A stretch of DNA of 64,000 nt from Thermovenabulum gondwanense (GTDB taxonomy: Bacteria; Bacillota; Thermosediminibacteria; Thermosediminibacterales; Thermosediminibacteraceae), in assembly GCF_001601575.1 (NCBI RefSeq), contig NZ_LOHZ01000023.1, positions 62,001 to 126,000 on the forward strand, read 5' to 3'. This document shows positions 27,022 through 34,308 of the stretch, one piece after another. The stretch's first letter is position 1. Every line of letters begins with the position of its first letter. The position numbers were made by a program, and so were the translations under genes. The notes under the pieces are model-generated. The model was not told where the DNA came from. It saw only the letters and a list, made by a program, of their open reading frames with translations, and made no database searches.

Positions 27022-27190
27022 TAAAATCCCCCTTTATGTCGAAATCTGTAGTTATTTTACCAAATAATATTTTTTATGTAAAATTTTGCTTATAAGTTAC
27101 TCTTTCAAATATATGAAAAAATCATTATTTATTAAAGAGTAACTTCAAATTTTAGAATATTAAATGTTTGTTAATTATTAAATGCAAACA

Positions 27191-27245
27191 CTCGTTCTAT
27201 ATCGAGCACCGACCGGGATTCCCCCGGCTTTTTCTTTTTCTTTCT
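27191..27245 (+). terminator. Orphan terminator or leader hairpin before the DUF1659 gene
   Basis: Two hairpins lie upstream of the DUF1659 gene with no plus-strand gene before them: CTCG/CGAG (27191-27206) and CCGGG/CCCGG (27213-27227), followed by CTTTTTCTTTTTCTTT. This could be a transcription attenuator in a leader, or debris. Nothing else is visible in 27022-27302. Confidence 0.4.
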
Positions 27246-27302
27246 AACCCCTTTATAATTAGAATTGTCGCGCGGCAATAAAATAAATCGGAGGTGACAA
27301 AA

Positions 27303-27524
27303 ATGGTGAACGTAACTCCTATCAACGCGGTTCTGGAAATCCATGTGGAAACCGGCCTTGACGATCAGGGAAAGCCGGTGGTGAAAACCAGGTCTTTCAG
27401 AAATCTCAAAACCGATGCTCAGGACCAGGATGTAATGGATGTAGCCAAAGCCTTAGCCGCCTTACAATCGTACTCGCTAAAGGCGGTAAGAAAGACCTTA
27501 GAAGTAGAACTAAGCGAAGTTTAA
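27303..27524 (+). CDS. DUF1659 family protein
   Basis: Small protein of 73 residues matching DUF1659 (MVNVTPINAVLEIHVETG, then RSFRNLKTDAQDQDVMDVAKAL, ending SLKAVRKTLEVEL). Function is unknown; the family is usually paired with DUF2922, as here. The ATG at 27303 follows CGGAGGTGACAAAA at ideal spacing, so the upstream GTG is not the start. It heads a four-gene cassette with DUF2922, YvrJ and an amidase. Confidence 0.85.
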   Translation: MVNVTPINAVLEIHVETGLDDQGKPVVKTRSFRNLKTDAQDQDVMDVAKALAALQSYSLKAVRKTLEVELSEV

Positions 27525-27558
27525 TCAATTAAAAATAATTAACACGGAGGTGAAATAA

Positions 27559-27780
27559 ATGACCAGTAATTTGGAGCTATCCTTTCAGAATTCTGCCGGC
27601 AAAACCGTAAGATTTACCCTGCCCGAGCCCAAGCAGGACCTTACTCCTGAAAACGTTCAAAATGCAATGAACCTGATAATTTTAAAAAACATCTTTTCTA
27701 CCTCGGGAGGAGATTTAGTAAAGGTACTGGGAGCGCGGATAGTGGTAAGGGATGTCATCGAAGTTATACCAACGGCATAA
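27559..27780 (+). CDS. DUF2922 family protein
   Basis: Protein of 73 residues with the DUF2922 pattern (LELSFQNSAGKTVRFTLPEP, NAMNLIILKNIF, GARIVVRDVIEV). The role is unknown. It follows DUF1659 by 34 bp with an AGGAGG-type site and is closed by its own terminator. Both small proteins are predicted soluble beta-rich folds. Confidence 0.87.
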   Translation: MTSNLELSFQNSAGKTVRFTLPEPKQDLTPENVQNAMNLIILKNIFSTSGGDLVKVLGARIVVRDVIEVIPTA

Positions 27781-27808
27781 AAAAAGCGGGGTTATCCCCG
27801 CTTTTTAA
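27781..27808 (+). terminator. Rho-independent terminator
   Basis: AAAAGCGGGG pairs with CCCCGCTTTT around a 4-nt loop, starting right after the DUF2922 stop codon. Confidence 0.88.
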
Positions 27809-27870
27809 AATCCTTTTTAATTAACAAAATGAATAAAATTTTCATAGTCTTATAGAAAGGAAGGGTTTTT

Positions 27871-28026
27871 ATGGAAGGACTGGTGGCTCAGGTAGCCAAT
27901 GTGGGGTTTCCCATAGTTGTCTCAATCTACCTTCTCGTAAGGATTGAGTCAAAAATGGAGAGCCTCACATCGAGCATTTTCGAGCTGGCCAAAGTTATAG
28001 AGGGAATAAAGGAACAAAAAAATTAA
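27871..28026 (+). CDS. YvrJ family small membrane protein
   Basis: A 51-residue protein. It has one hydrophobic segment (VANVGFPIVVSIYLLVRIE) followed by a charged amphipathic tail, the YvrJ pattern. The ATG follows GAAAGGAAGGG. Its location just ahead of an amidase suggests a holin-like or anchoring partner, which is inference. Confidence 0.8.
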   Translation: MEGLVAQVANVGFPIVVSIYLLVRIESKMESLTSSIFELAKVIEGIKEQKN

Positions 28027-28040
28027 CGGGAGGGAATTAC

Positions 28041-28565
28041 ATGGATAGGCTTTACCCACGCTTTATCGTTTTGCACCATACTGCCGGGTCTGACATGTCG
28101 GCACTGGAAATTAACAGAATCCACGCAAAAAGAGGTTTCGGTGTGAAAATTACTTCTCCGGATTACCTGGTCAAGGAATATATTGAAAAAGGCTACCCGG
28201 CTACTTCCGATGGAGGAGTGATAATCAGTATTGGATATCATTACCTCATCAGGGCGGATGGCAAAGTAGAGCCGGGAAGGCCGGATTTTGCTCCAGGAGC
28301 TCACTGCAGTGCTGGCGAAATGAATGTTAGGTCCATCGGGATTGCGGTTACCGGAAATTTTTCCTCAAAGGATAATCCTGACGGCAAAAAAGGACACATG
28401 AAGCCCACCGATGCCCAGATAAAGGCCTTAAAAGAGCTCCTGATATACCTGATGGATGTTTATAAAATCCCGAAAACAGGAATATTGCGGCATAAGGATG
28501 TGGTGGGGGCGGCTACCGAATGTCCGGGCGATCGGTTCGATTTTAATATTTTTTCCCTTGCTTAA
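28041..28565 (+). CDS. N-acetylmuramoyl-L-alanine amidase, PGRP/amidase_2 type
   Basis: Peptidoglycan amidase domain protein of 174 residues. Zinc-site features are visible: the histidines of FIVLHHTAG near residue 12, and the C-terminal RHKDVVGAATECPGDRF with His and Cys ligands. It lacks a signal peptide, so export may depend on a holin-like partner or lysis; the YvrJ protein 14 bp upstream is a candidate. Related amidases occur both in phages and in host sporulation or recycling. No other phage gene is nearby. GGGAGGG precedes the ATG. Confidence 0.88.
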   Translation: MDRLYPRFIVLHHTAGSDMSALEINRIHAKRGFGVKITSPDYLVKEYIEKGYPATSDGGVIISIGYHYLIRADGKVEPGRPDFAPGAHCSAGEMNVRSIGIAVTGNFSSKDNPDGKKGHMKPTDAQIKALKELLIYLMDVYKIPKTGILRHKDVVGAATECPGDRFDFNIFSLA

Positions 28566-28636
28566 TTTTTAATTTCTATTATATAATTATAATAGAACAT
28601 ATGTTTGGTAATATGTATGAAAAGGGGGGACTTTTG

Positions 28637-29179
28637 GTGGCAAAAGAAAATTTCGAAGCTTTAATAAATGAAGGCATAGCCGCTCTTATTCCCATATATG
28701 AAAAAGACCAGGGGAATACCAGTATAGTCGTTTTAAAAAATGGAAAGGAAATACGCGAAAACAGAACGGTAAAAGCCCTGATTTCCCGTATGGCAAGGCA
28801 TTTCGGAAAGGATTTGACCTTAATTAGAAAGGAATACGGAAGGGTTATCCACAGAAGAAACGGGGTCCCCCTCCCTTTATCCTCTTTTTACATAATGATC
28901 CCGGTAAAATTCAGGGAAAAGCCCTTTTCGTTAAACGACGGCACCTTAGGCTATGTTTCCTTTTATGAAATAGAAAAGGTTAAAGAAAAGGATAAAAAAA
29001 GGTCGTTAATCCTTTTCCGCTGCGGTAAGGAGGTAGAAGTATATTTATCCCTTTCCACTGTAAACTCTTACCTGAAGGATGCAAAACTTGTCTCAAAAAT
29101 TAATGAGGATAAAGAAAACATGGAGAATAAATTAAGGGTAATAGAACTCCTTTCCGAACTATTTTCTAAGTCCAGCTAA
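28637..29179 (+). CDS. ComK-like protein (tentative)
   Basis: Protein of 180 residues. The central part (VIHRRNGVPLPLSSFYIMIP) and the later LILFRCGKEVEVYLSLSTVN resemble the corresponding blocks of ComK, the competence transcription factor. The match is by eye and weak. I place the start at GTG 28637, behind AAGGGGGG, because the upstream ATG codons have no site. Its stop overlaps the 3' end of the convergent cheB gene by about 20 bp. If not ComK-like, it is a hypothetical cytoplasmic protein. Confidence 0.45.
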   Translation: MAKENFEALINEGIAALIPIYEKDQGNTSIVVLKNGKEIRENRTVKALISRMARHFGKDLTLIRKEYGRVIHRRNGVPLPLSSFYIMIPVKFREKPFSLNDGTLGYVSFYEIEKVKEKDKKRSLILFRCGKEVEVYLSLSTVNSYLKDAKLVSKINEDKENMENKLRVIELLSELFSKSS

Positions 29180-30205
29180 TTCCACAATTTTTTCCGCAAT
29201 TTTGTAATTTGGGAGGACGAATTCCGCTCCTCCCTTTTCTATTGCAGCTCTCGGCATTCCGAATATTACTGCGGTCTCCTCGGATTCTGCAATGGTCCTT
29301 CCTCCGGCTTTTCTTATTTTAACCATTGCTTCTGCCCCATCGGAGCCCATGCCCGTCATCAAAACTCCTATGGTATCTTCCCCGAATATTTGCAGTATTG
29401 AATTCATAGCCACATCTGCGGAAGGCATAAATCGGTGTTTAGGATAATCGGTAAGGTTTATTACGGGAGAATTTTTATCCCCCTCAAGAAGGAGGTTATA
29501 ACCCCCTTTACCGACATAGCACACACCTTTCTCTACCTTCATTTTGTCCTCCGCTTCCACCACTTTTATTTTACAGCTTTCGTTGAGCCTTTTTGCAAAC
29601 TGATTGGTAAATGCGGGAGGCATATGCTGTATCAAAAATATTGCGGCATTTATGTCAGGGGGTATGTAAGGTAATACTTCCATAATATTTTTTGGTCCTC
29701 CCGTGGATATGCCTATGACAACGGCTTTTAGCGAATTAGAAGTAGAGGTACTATATTTTATATCCGAAAAATCTCTCTTTTCGCGAATTGCCATTGAAAG
29801 CTCCCGGAATCCGTTTTTAGCCGCAGCTTTTACTTTTTCAATAATTTCTTCGGAAAGGTCCTTTAAATTTATCGATATGCTGCCTCCGGGCTTTGGTATA
29901 AAATCAAAAGCACCGGATTCCAATGCTTTAAGAGTAATGTCTGCCCCTTCCCTGGTTATGGAGGAAAGCATTATTACTCTGCCGAGTTTCTCCTCTTTAA
30001 TAATTTTCAAAGCCTCTAATCCATCCATTTCTGGCATGTTAACATCCATCGTTATGACATCGGGCTTTAGTTTTCTTGCCTTTTCAACGGCATCTTTCCC
30101 GTTTCTTGCAGTATCTATAACCTTAATTTCGGGGTCACTTTCTAAGATATCCTTTATCATAAGCCTCATGAGTGCAGAATCATCAGCTACGAGTACTTTT
30201 ATCAT
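29159..30205 (-). CDS. cheB: Chemotaxis response regulator, protein-glutamate methylesterase
   Basis: CheB of 348 residues. The receiver domain has the phosphoacceptor D54 (ITMDVNMPEMDG) with DD at 8-9 and a lysine in IPKPGGS. The C-terminal methylesterase has the serine in GISTGGP, histidine in IQHMPPAF, and aspartate in MTGMGSDGAEA. It removes methyl groups from chemoreceptors, giving adaptation. There is no cheR or cheA nearby; the receptor gene at 25018 is a plausible substrate. Confidence 0.95.
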   Translation of the reverse strand: MIKVLVADDSALMRLMIKDILESDPEIKVIDTARNGKDAVEKARKLKPDVITMDVNMPEMDGLEALKIIKEEKLGRVIMLSSITREGADITLKALESGAFDFIPKPGGSISINLKDLSEEIIEKVKAAAKNGFRELSMAIREKRDFSDIKYSTSTSNSLKAVVIGISTGGPKNIMEVLPYIPPDINAAIFLIQHMPPAFTNQFAKRLNESCKIKVVEAEDKMKVEKGVCYVGKGGYNLLLEGDKNSPVINLTDYPKHRFMPSADVAMNSILQIFGEDTIGVLMTGMGSDGAEAMVKIRKAGGRTIAESEETAVIFGMPRAAIEKGGAEFVLPNYKIAEKIVELAGLRK

Positions 30206-30271
30206 TATCTCTCACCCCTTTCTTACCTATTATTATATACGATTTTCGACAAGGTACAAAGGCAAAAAATA

Positions 30272-30294
30272 AACCCTTTCAAAAATGAAGGGTT
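30272..30294 (-). terminator. Terminator overlapping the NtrC-type regulator stop
   Basis: AACCCTT and AAGGGTT form a 7-bp stem. On the minus strand it is followed by TATTTTTTG. The stem includes two bases of the regulator stop codon. Confidence 0.65.
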
Positions 30295-31642
30295 AGTCGC
30301 TTTCAAAATATTTTTTTATCCTCCTTTGAAGAGCGAACCGGCTAATACCCAAAAGTTTTGCAGCTTTTGAAATATTGCCCCCGGTTTTTTCAAGTGCCAA
30401 TTTTATATGGTATTTTTCCAGCTCTTCCAGGGGTATTACATCGGTTTTTGGGTATTTTTCTAAAACTATATCATCTATCGAACCCCTCATTTCAAGGGGC
30501 AGTTCTTTTTCGGTAATATATTCTCCTCTTGCTATTATAACCGCCCTTTCTATAATGTTCCTTAATTCCCTCACATTGCCCGGCCAGCTGTAATCTAAAA
30601 AAATTTCCTTTGCCTTTTCGGTAAAACCTTTGATATTTTTATTGAATTGGGTATTGAAAACCTTTAAAAAATGTTCCGAAATGGGTAAAATATCTTCTTT
30701 TCTTTCCCTTAATGGTGGAATCTTAAAGTTTACAACGCAGAGCCTGTAATATAAATCCCTTCTGAAATTTCCCCTTTCTATTTCCTCCTTTAAATTTCTG
30801 TTTGTAGCAGAAATAATTCTTACATCAACAGGGATGTAGTTTAATCCTCCAACCCTCCTTATTGCCTTTTCCTCCAAAAAACGAAGGAGCTTTGCCTGAA
30901 GTTCCAAAGGGATTTCTCCTACTTCGTCAAGAAAAAGGGTACCTCCGTCCGCCAGTTCAATCAAACCTTTTTTTCTTTCCGTTGCTCCCGTAAAGGCGTT
31001 TTTCTCATAGCCAAAAAGCTCGCTTTCAAATAAATTCGCAGGAATTGCACTGCAGTTGATGGGAATGAACGGTTTTGTCCTTCTGTCACTGCTTTCATGT
31101 ATCATTTTTGCCATTACCTCTTTGCCCGTGCCCGTTTCACCTTCAATAAGAATGGGGCAGTCGGTATTGGCCATGTTTTCTATTTGAGAAAAAAAATTTA
31201 ATATTTCATTATCTTTAGTTATAAAAGCACTTTTCCCCTGCAAAGATTTAAGAATATGGTTTTCCTCCAAAAGAGCTTTTTCCTTCAAGGCCTTTTTTAG
31301 AGTAATCTTAAGTTCCTCAAGGTCAAAGGGCTTTGTAATAAAATCATATGCTCCCTTTTTCACTGCCTCCACCGCAGTTTTTGTATCTCCATATGCGGTT
31401 ATTAGTATAACTATCGTATCCCTTTCTATAGCCTTGATTGATTCCATTACCTTTATGCCATCCGAATCGGGAAGGCGAAGGTCAAGAATAACCACATCGG
31501 GTAAAAATCCCTTGAATTTCTTTATTCCTTCTTTTGCAGAAAATGCGGTATCAACTTCAAATCCTTCCGATTTTAGCGAGATTTGAAGGGCTTTGCAGAT
31601 AGCCGGTTCGTCATCTATAATTAGTATTTTTTTTGCTTTCAA
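30293..31642 (-). CDS. NtrC-family sigma-54-dependent response regulator
   Basis: Activator of 449 residues. The receiver domain has D54 (VVILDLRLPDSDG). The AAA+ domain has Walker A GETGTGKE, the sigma-54 contact loop NAFTGA (the usual first Gly is Asn), and LFLDEVGEIPLELQ. A Fis-type helix-turn-helix closes the protein (NISKAAKLLGISRFALQRRI). It starts at TTG behind AGGTGG. It should bind enhancer palindromes and open sigma-54 promoters when phosphorylated. The kinase at 33205 is its likely partner. The predicted targets are the NRAMP-like gene and pxpABC. Confidence 0.93.
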   Translation of the reverse strand: MKAKKILIIDDEPAICKALQISLKSEGFEVDTAFSAKEGIKKFKGFLPDVVILDLRLPDSDGIKVMESIKAIERDTIVILITAYGDTKTAVEAVKKGAYDFITKPFDLEELKITLKKALKEKALLEENHILKSLQGKSAFITKDNEILNFFSQIENMANTDCPILIEGETGTGKEVMAKMIHESSDRRTKPFIPINCSAIPANLFESELFGYEKNAFTGATERKKGLIELADGGTLFLDEVGEIPLELQAKLLRFLEEKAIRRVGGLNYIPVDVRIISATNRNLKEEIERGNFRRDLYYRLCVVNFKIPPLRERKEDILPISEHFLKVFNTQFNKNIKGFTEKAKEIFLDYSWPGNVRELRNIIERAVIIARGEYITEKELPLEMRGSIDDIVLEKYPKTDVIPLEELEKYHIKLALEKTGGNISKAAKLLGISRFALQRRIKKYFESD

Positions 31643-31713
31643 TATTAACCACCTGCTTTTTAGAACTTAAAAATAATTTCTATACTTTATTATAAATATC
31701 CTGCTAAAATAAA

Positions 31714-31742
31714 AAAAGCAGGCCATATTTTGACCTGCTTTT
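31714..31742 (-). terminator. Terminator after the NRAMP-like gene
   Basis: AAAAGCAGG pairs with CCTGCTTTT over an 11-nt loop. It separates the transporter from the regulator gene downstream. Confidence 0.85.
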
Positions 31743-31755
31743 AATTATATTCAAA

Positions 31756-32991
31756 TTATATTATTTTTAATGCTTTCAGGATCATCCTTATACCTAAAAT
31801 TATCGTAAATATAACAATGAAATACCCCAAAATATTTGATGTTGCGTTGTTTACATATTCGTTCATTATATTCTTTTTGTTCATAACCATCAGCAGTAAT
31901 ACAGCGGAAATTGGAAGTAGTACACCGTTTATTGCTTGAGCAAAAACTATTATCTGTACCGGATTTGCTCCCATGAACGCCACAAAGGCACCTACGAGCA
32001 TTACTATTAACCATATTAATCTAAATGTAGAATTTTTGAGGTCCCTTCCGAGGCCCAATACTCCTGTAATAGCAAAAGCCGCTGCCATAGGTGCGGTGAT
32101 AGCCGAGGAAATGCCAGCACCGAACAGTCCCAAAGCAAAAAACCATTTTGCCCAGGGGCCAAGTAAGGGTTCCAACTGGCGAGCCATGTCAGCAGCGGAC
32201 TTTATAGTGACGCCCTGACCAAACATGGATGCGGAGGTGATTATAATAGCTATTGATATAATTCCGCCTAAACCTATAGAGATTATGGAGTCTAACCTTG
32301 AATCCGAAATGGCTTCTTTTTTATCCTTTTCCTTACCCCATCTTTCAGCAGCAGCTGACGAGTGCAGGTACAGGTTATAAGGCACAACCGTCGTACCTAT
32401 AAGCCCCAGAGTAACGACAAGGGCACCCGCCGGTATTCTCGGTATGAAAAGCCCTGACATTACCTCCGACCAATTTGGGGAGATAACGATTGAAGTGATT
32501 ACGAAAACAACGCTCATTAAAATTACAAGTCCGATCAAAACCTTCTCAATAAGCCTGTAGCTTCCCGTCCACAAAAGAAGACTTGCAACCACTGCAATTA
32601 TAGCAACCCACAATTTTCTGGTGCCACCTAATATAACTTCAAGACCCATCGATGCCCCGCTGATATTACCGCTCTGGAATGCAGAGTTGCCGATACCTAA
32701 AGCGGCAATAACCAGAGCAATAACAAGGTATTTTACTCCCGGATTCTCGGCAAAAGCCTCCCTTATTGCATCTCCGAGGCCTCTATTGGATACTATACCT
32801 ATTCTTGCAGACATTTCTTGCAGGATTATTGTTGCTATGGTAGCAAAAAGCATTGCCCACAAAAGGGTATATTTGTAGTTTACGCCCGCAAGGGTACATG
32901 TGGTAACGGTTCCCGGTCCTATAAATGCCGCAACGACTATCGCTCCCGGACCTATGTTTTTTATTTTTTGCCAAAATGTCTTTTTTTCCAC
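31756..32991 (-). CDS. NRAMP-fold transporter lacking the canonical metal ligands (YcsG-like)
   Basis: Polytopic protein of 411 residues with about eleven helices. It aligns with NRAMP/SLC11 around GPGAIVVAAFIGPGTVTT and ILQEMSARIGIVSNRGL. At the helix-1 metal site the usual DPGN is GPGT (residues 25-28), and in helix 6 the usual MPHN is VPYN (203-206). The Asp, Asn and Met ligands are therefore gone, and transition-metal transport is unlikely. In Bacillus subtilis an NRAMP-family gene, ycsG, lies in the 5-oxoprolinase operon; here the pxpABC operon is 3 kb away and shares regulatory sites. Transport of 5-oxoproline or a related compound is my inference. Confidence 0.85.
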   Translation of the reverse strand: MEKKTFWQKIKNIGPGAIVVAAFIGPGTVTTCTLAGVNYKYTLLWAMLFATIATIILQEMSARIGIVSNRGLGDAIREAFAENPGVKYLVIALVIAALGIGNSAFQSGNISGASMGLEVILGGTRKLWVAIIAVVASLLLWTGSYRLIEKVLIGLVILMSVVFVITSIVISPNWSEVMSGLFIPRIPAGALVVTLGLIGTTVVPYNLYLHSSAAAERWGKEKDKKEAISDSRLDSIISIGLGGIISIAIIITSASMFGQGVTIKSAADMARQLEPLLGPWAKWFFALGLFGAGISSAITAPMAAAFAITGVLGLGRDLKNSTFRLIWLIVMLVGAFVAFMGANPVQIIVFAQAINGVLLPISAVLLLMVMNKKNIMNEYVNNATSNILGYFIVIFTIILGIRMILKALKII

Positions 32992-33121
32992 CTCATTAAC
33001 CTCCCTTTTTTCAATGGATTTTAATAATGTAGTTTTTTAAAGGTTTAACTTAGGGATAAAATCCCTCCTTCACCTCCCGTAAAATAAATTAGTTTATCAA
33101 TTATTTTTGTTATTTTAGTTT

Positions 33122-33137
33122 TGCAAATATCATTCCA
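33122..33137 (-). promoter_or_regulatory. Sigma-54 promoter of the NRAMP-like gene
   Basis: On the minus strand the site reads TGGAATGATATTTGCA, with the invariant GG and GC elements at the -24/-12 spacing (GG-N10-GC). It lies about 130 bp before the gene and about 100 bp from the palindrome at 33222, which is typical enhancer geometry. Confidence 0.72.
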
Positions 33138-33144
33138 AAAATAA

Positions 33145-33175
33145 AAAAGCCCGTTTTAGCAATATTCGGGCTTTT
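33145..33175 (-). terminator. Terminator of the symporter/kinase operon
   Basis: AAAAGCCCG pairs with CGGGCTTTT. It lies 30 bp past the kinase stop and just upstream of the sigma-54 promoter, so the NRAMP-like gene needs its own promoter. Confidence 0.85.
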
Positions 33176-33204
33176 ATATAATAATGCAGCTAATCATAAC
33201 TTTG

Positions 33205-34308
33205 TTAGTTTCCGCTCATAGTGTGCGATATCGCACAAGGAAATGATATATAAAATGATGTACCGTTGTTTTCTTCACTTTCTACTTTTAATTTGCCGTT
33301 ATTTTGATTTACCAGAACCTGAACCACGCATAGCCCCAATCCCGTACCTTCTCCGAAAGCGGTAAAAAAGGGGTTGAATATTTTTGAAAGGTTTTCCTTT
33401 GCAATCCCTATTCCGGTGTCCCTTATTTCTATTACAACCTCACCATCCTTTTTTTGTGCCTTTATGAAAATGGAATCCTTTTCCCTGCAGGCTTTCACCG
33501 CATTGGATATTACGTTAATTATAATCTGCTTAAGATGAGAAGAATCCACATAAATTTCAAGATCTTTTTCCAAATCTATTTTAAGGTTCAAACTTTTCTT
33601 TTTTATCATAGAATCCACAAGGGGTAAAATTTCATTTAAAACATTATCTAAAACTATCAATTCAAAGTGAGGCTCGGAGGGCCTTCCGTAGCTTAACAAA
33701 TCTGAAATTATCTTATCGATCCTGTTTATTTCGTTATATACCAAAGGGAAAAGTTCTTTTGAAAAGTTGCTTTCTTTAAGGTCTGTCTCTATAACCTGAA
33801 GGCAGGATTTTATACCCTGAAGTGGGTTTCTGATTTCATGGGCAAGGGATGCAGACATTTCCCCCACCAGAGAAAGCCTATTTATCTTTTCTATATTCTC
33901 TATGTATTCTTTTATTTTTGCTACCATAGTATTGAAAGCATCTTTTAAAGTACCTATTTCATCCTCGCTTTTATACTCCACCTTTACCTCAAAATCGCCC
34001 TTTGCCACCCTTTCACATGCGATGGACAGCTTTTTTATGGGTTTTACAATACCATAGGTAAAGAAAAAAGTAAGCTGGGATGCTACGATTATGGATATAA
34101 TCGCAACAAGTATTGTGTATTTTTGAAGTTCGAGCAGCTTTGAAGAAACAAAACCAGTATAAAGGCTTTCATTATAGTCGGGGAGATAATATAATAAACT
34201 TTTAAAAATCTTATAGGATCCGTAATAGGAGGTAAATCCGAGGACTGCCAACGAAAATATTATTATTATCAAAAAAGGTATAAGTATCCTTGACTCAATG
34301 CTTCTCAT
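33205..34308 (-). CDS. Sensor histidine kinase with HAMP domain
   Basis: Kinase of 367 residues with two membrane helices (about 10-28 and 66-88), a very short extracellular loop, HAMP (KPIKKLSIACERVAKGDF), and a HisKA domain with H157 in SLAHEIRNPLQ. The HATPase has the N, G1 (IRDTGIGIA) and G2 (GEGTGLGLC) boxes. The small sensor loop suggests that sensing may occur through the co-encoded symporter, with which the gene overlaps by 14 bp. The only response regulator nearby is the NtrC-type protein at 30293. Confidence 0.93.
   Translation of the reverse strand: MRSIESRILIPFLIIIIFSLAVLGFTSYYGSYKIFKSLLYYLPDYNESLYTGFVSSKLLELQKYTILVAIISIIVASQLTFFFTYGIVKPIKKLSIACERVAKGDFEVKVEYKSEDEIGTLKDAFNTMVAKIKEYIENIEKINRLSLVGEMSASLAHEIRNPLQGIKSCLQVIETDLKESNFSKELFPLVYNEINRIDKIISDLLSYGRPSEPHFELIVLDNVLNEILPLVDSMIKKKSLNLKIDLEKDLEIYVDSSHLKQIIINVISNAVKACREKDSIFIKAQKKDGEVVIEIRDTGIGIAKENLSKIFNPFFTAFGEGTGLGLCVVQVLVNQNNGKLKVESEENNGTSFYISFPCAISHTMSGN
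33222..33237. promoter_or_regulatory. Palindromic enhancer site 1
   Basis: The perfect 16-bp palindrome TGTGCGATATCGCACA lies within the last codons of the histidine kinase gene. It is centred roughly 120 bp upstream of the predicted sigma-54 transcription start of the NRAMP-like gene. A copy with one mismatch lies at 35791-35806. It is the likely binding site of the NtrC-type regulator. Confidence 0.68.

Noticed and set aside
27303-28565. Prophage interpretation of the small-gene and amidase cassette.
   Set aside because: No capsid, tail, integrase, terminase or attachment repeats nearby; the DUF1659/DUF2922/YvrJ set is common in host chromosomes.
31756-32991. Simple annotation as a manganese or iron transporter.
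   Set aside because: The Asp, Asn and Met metal ligands are substituted, and the gene context points to 5-oxoproline use.
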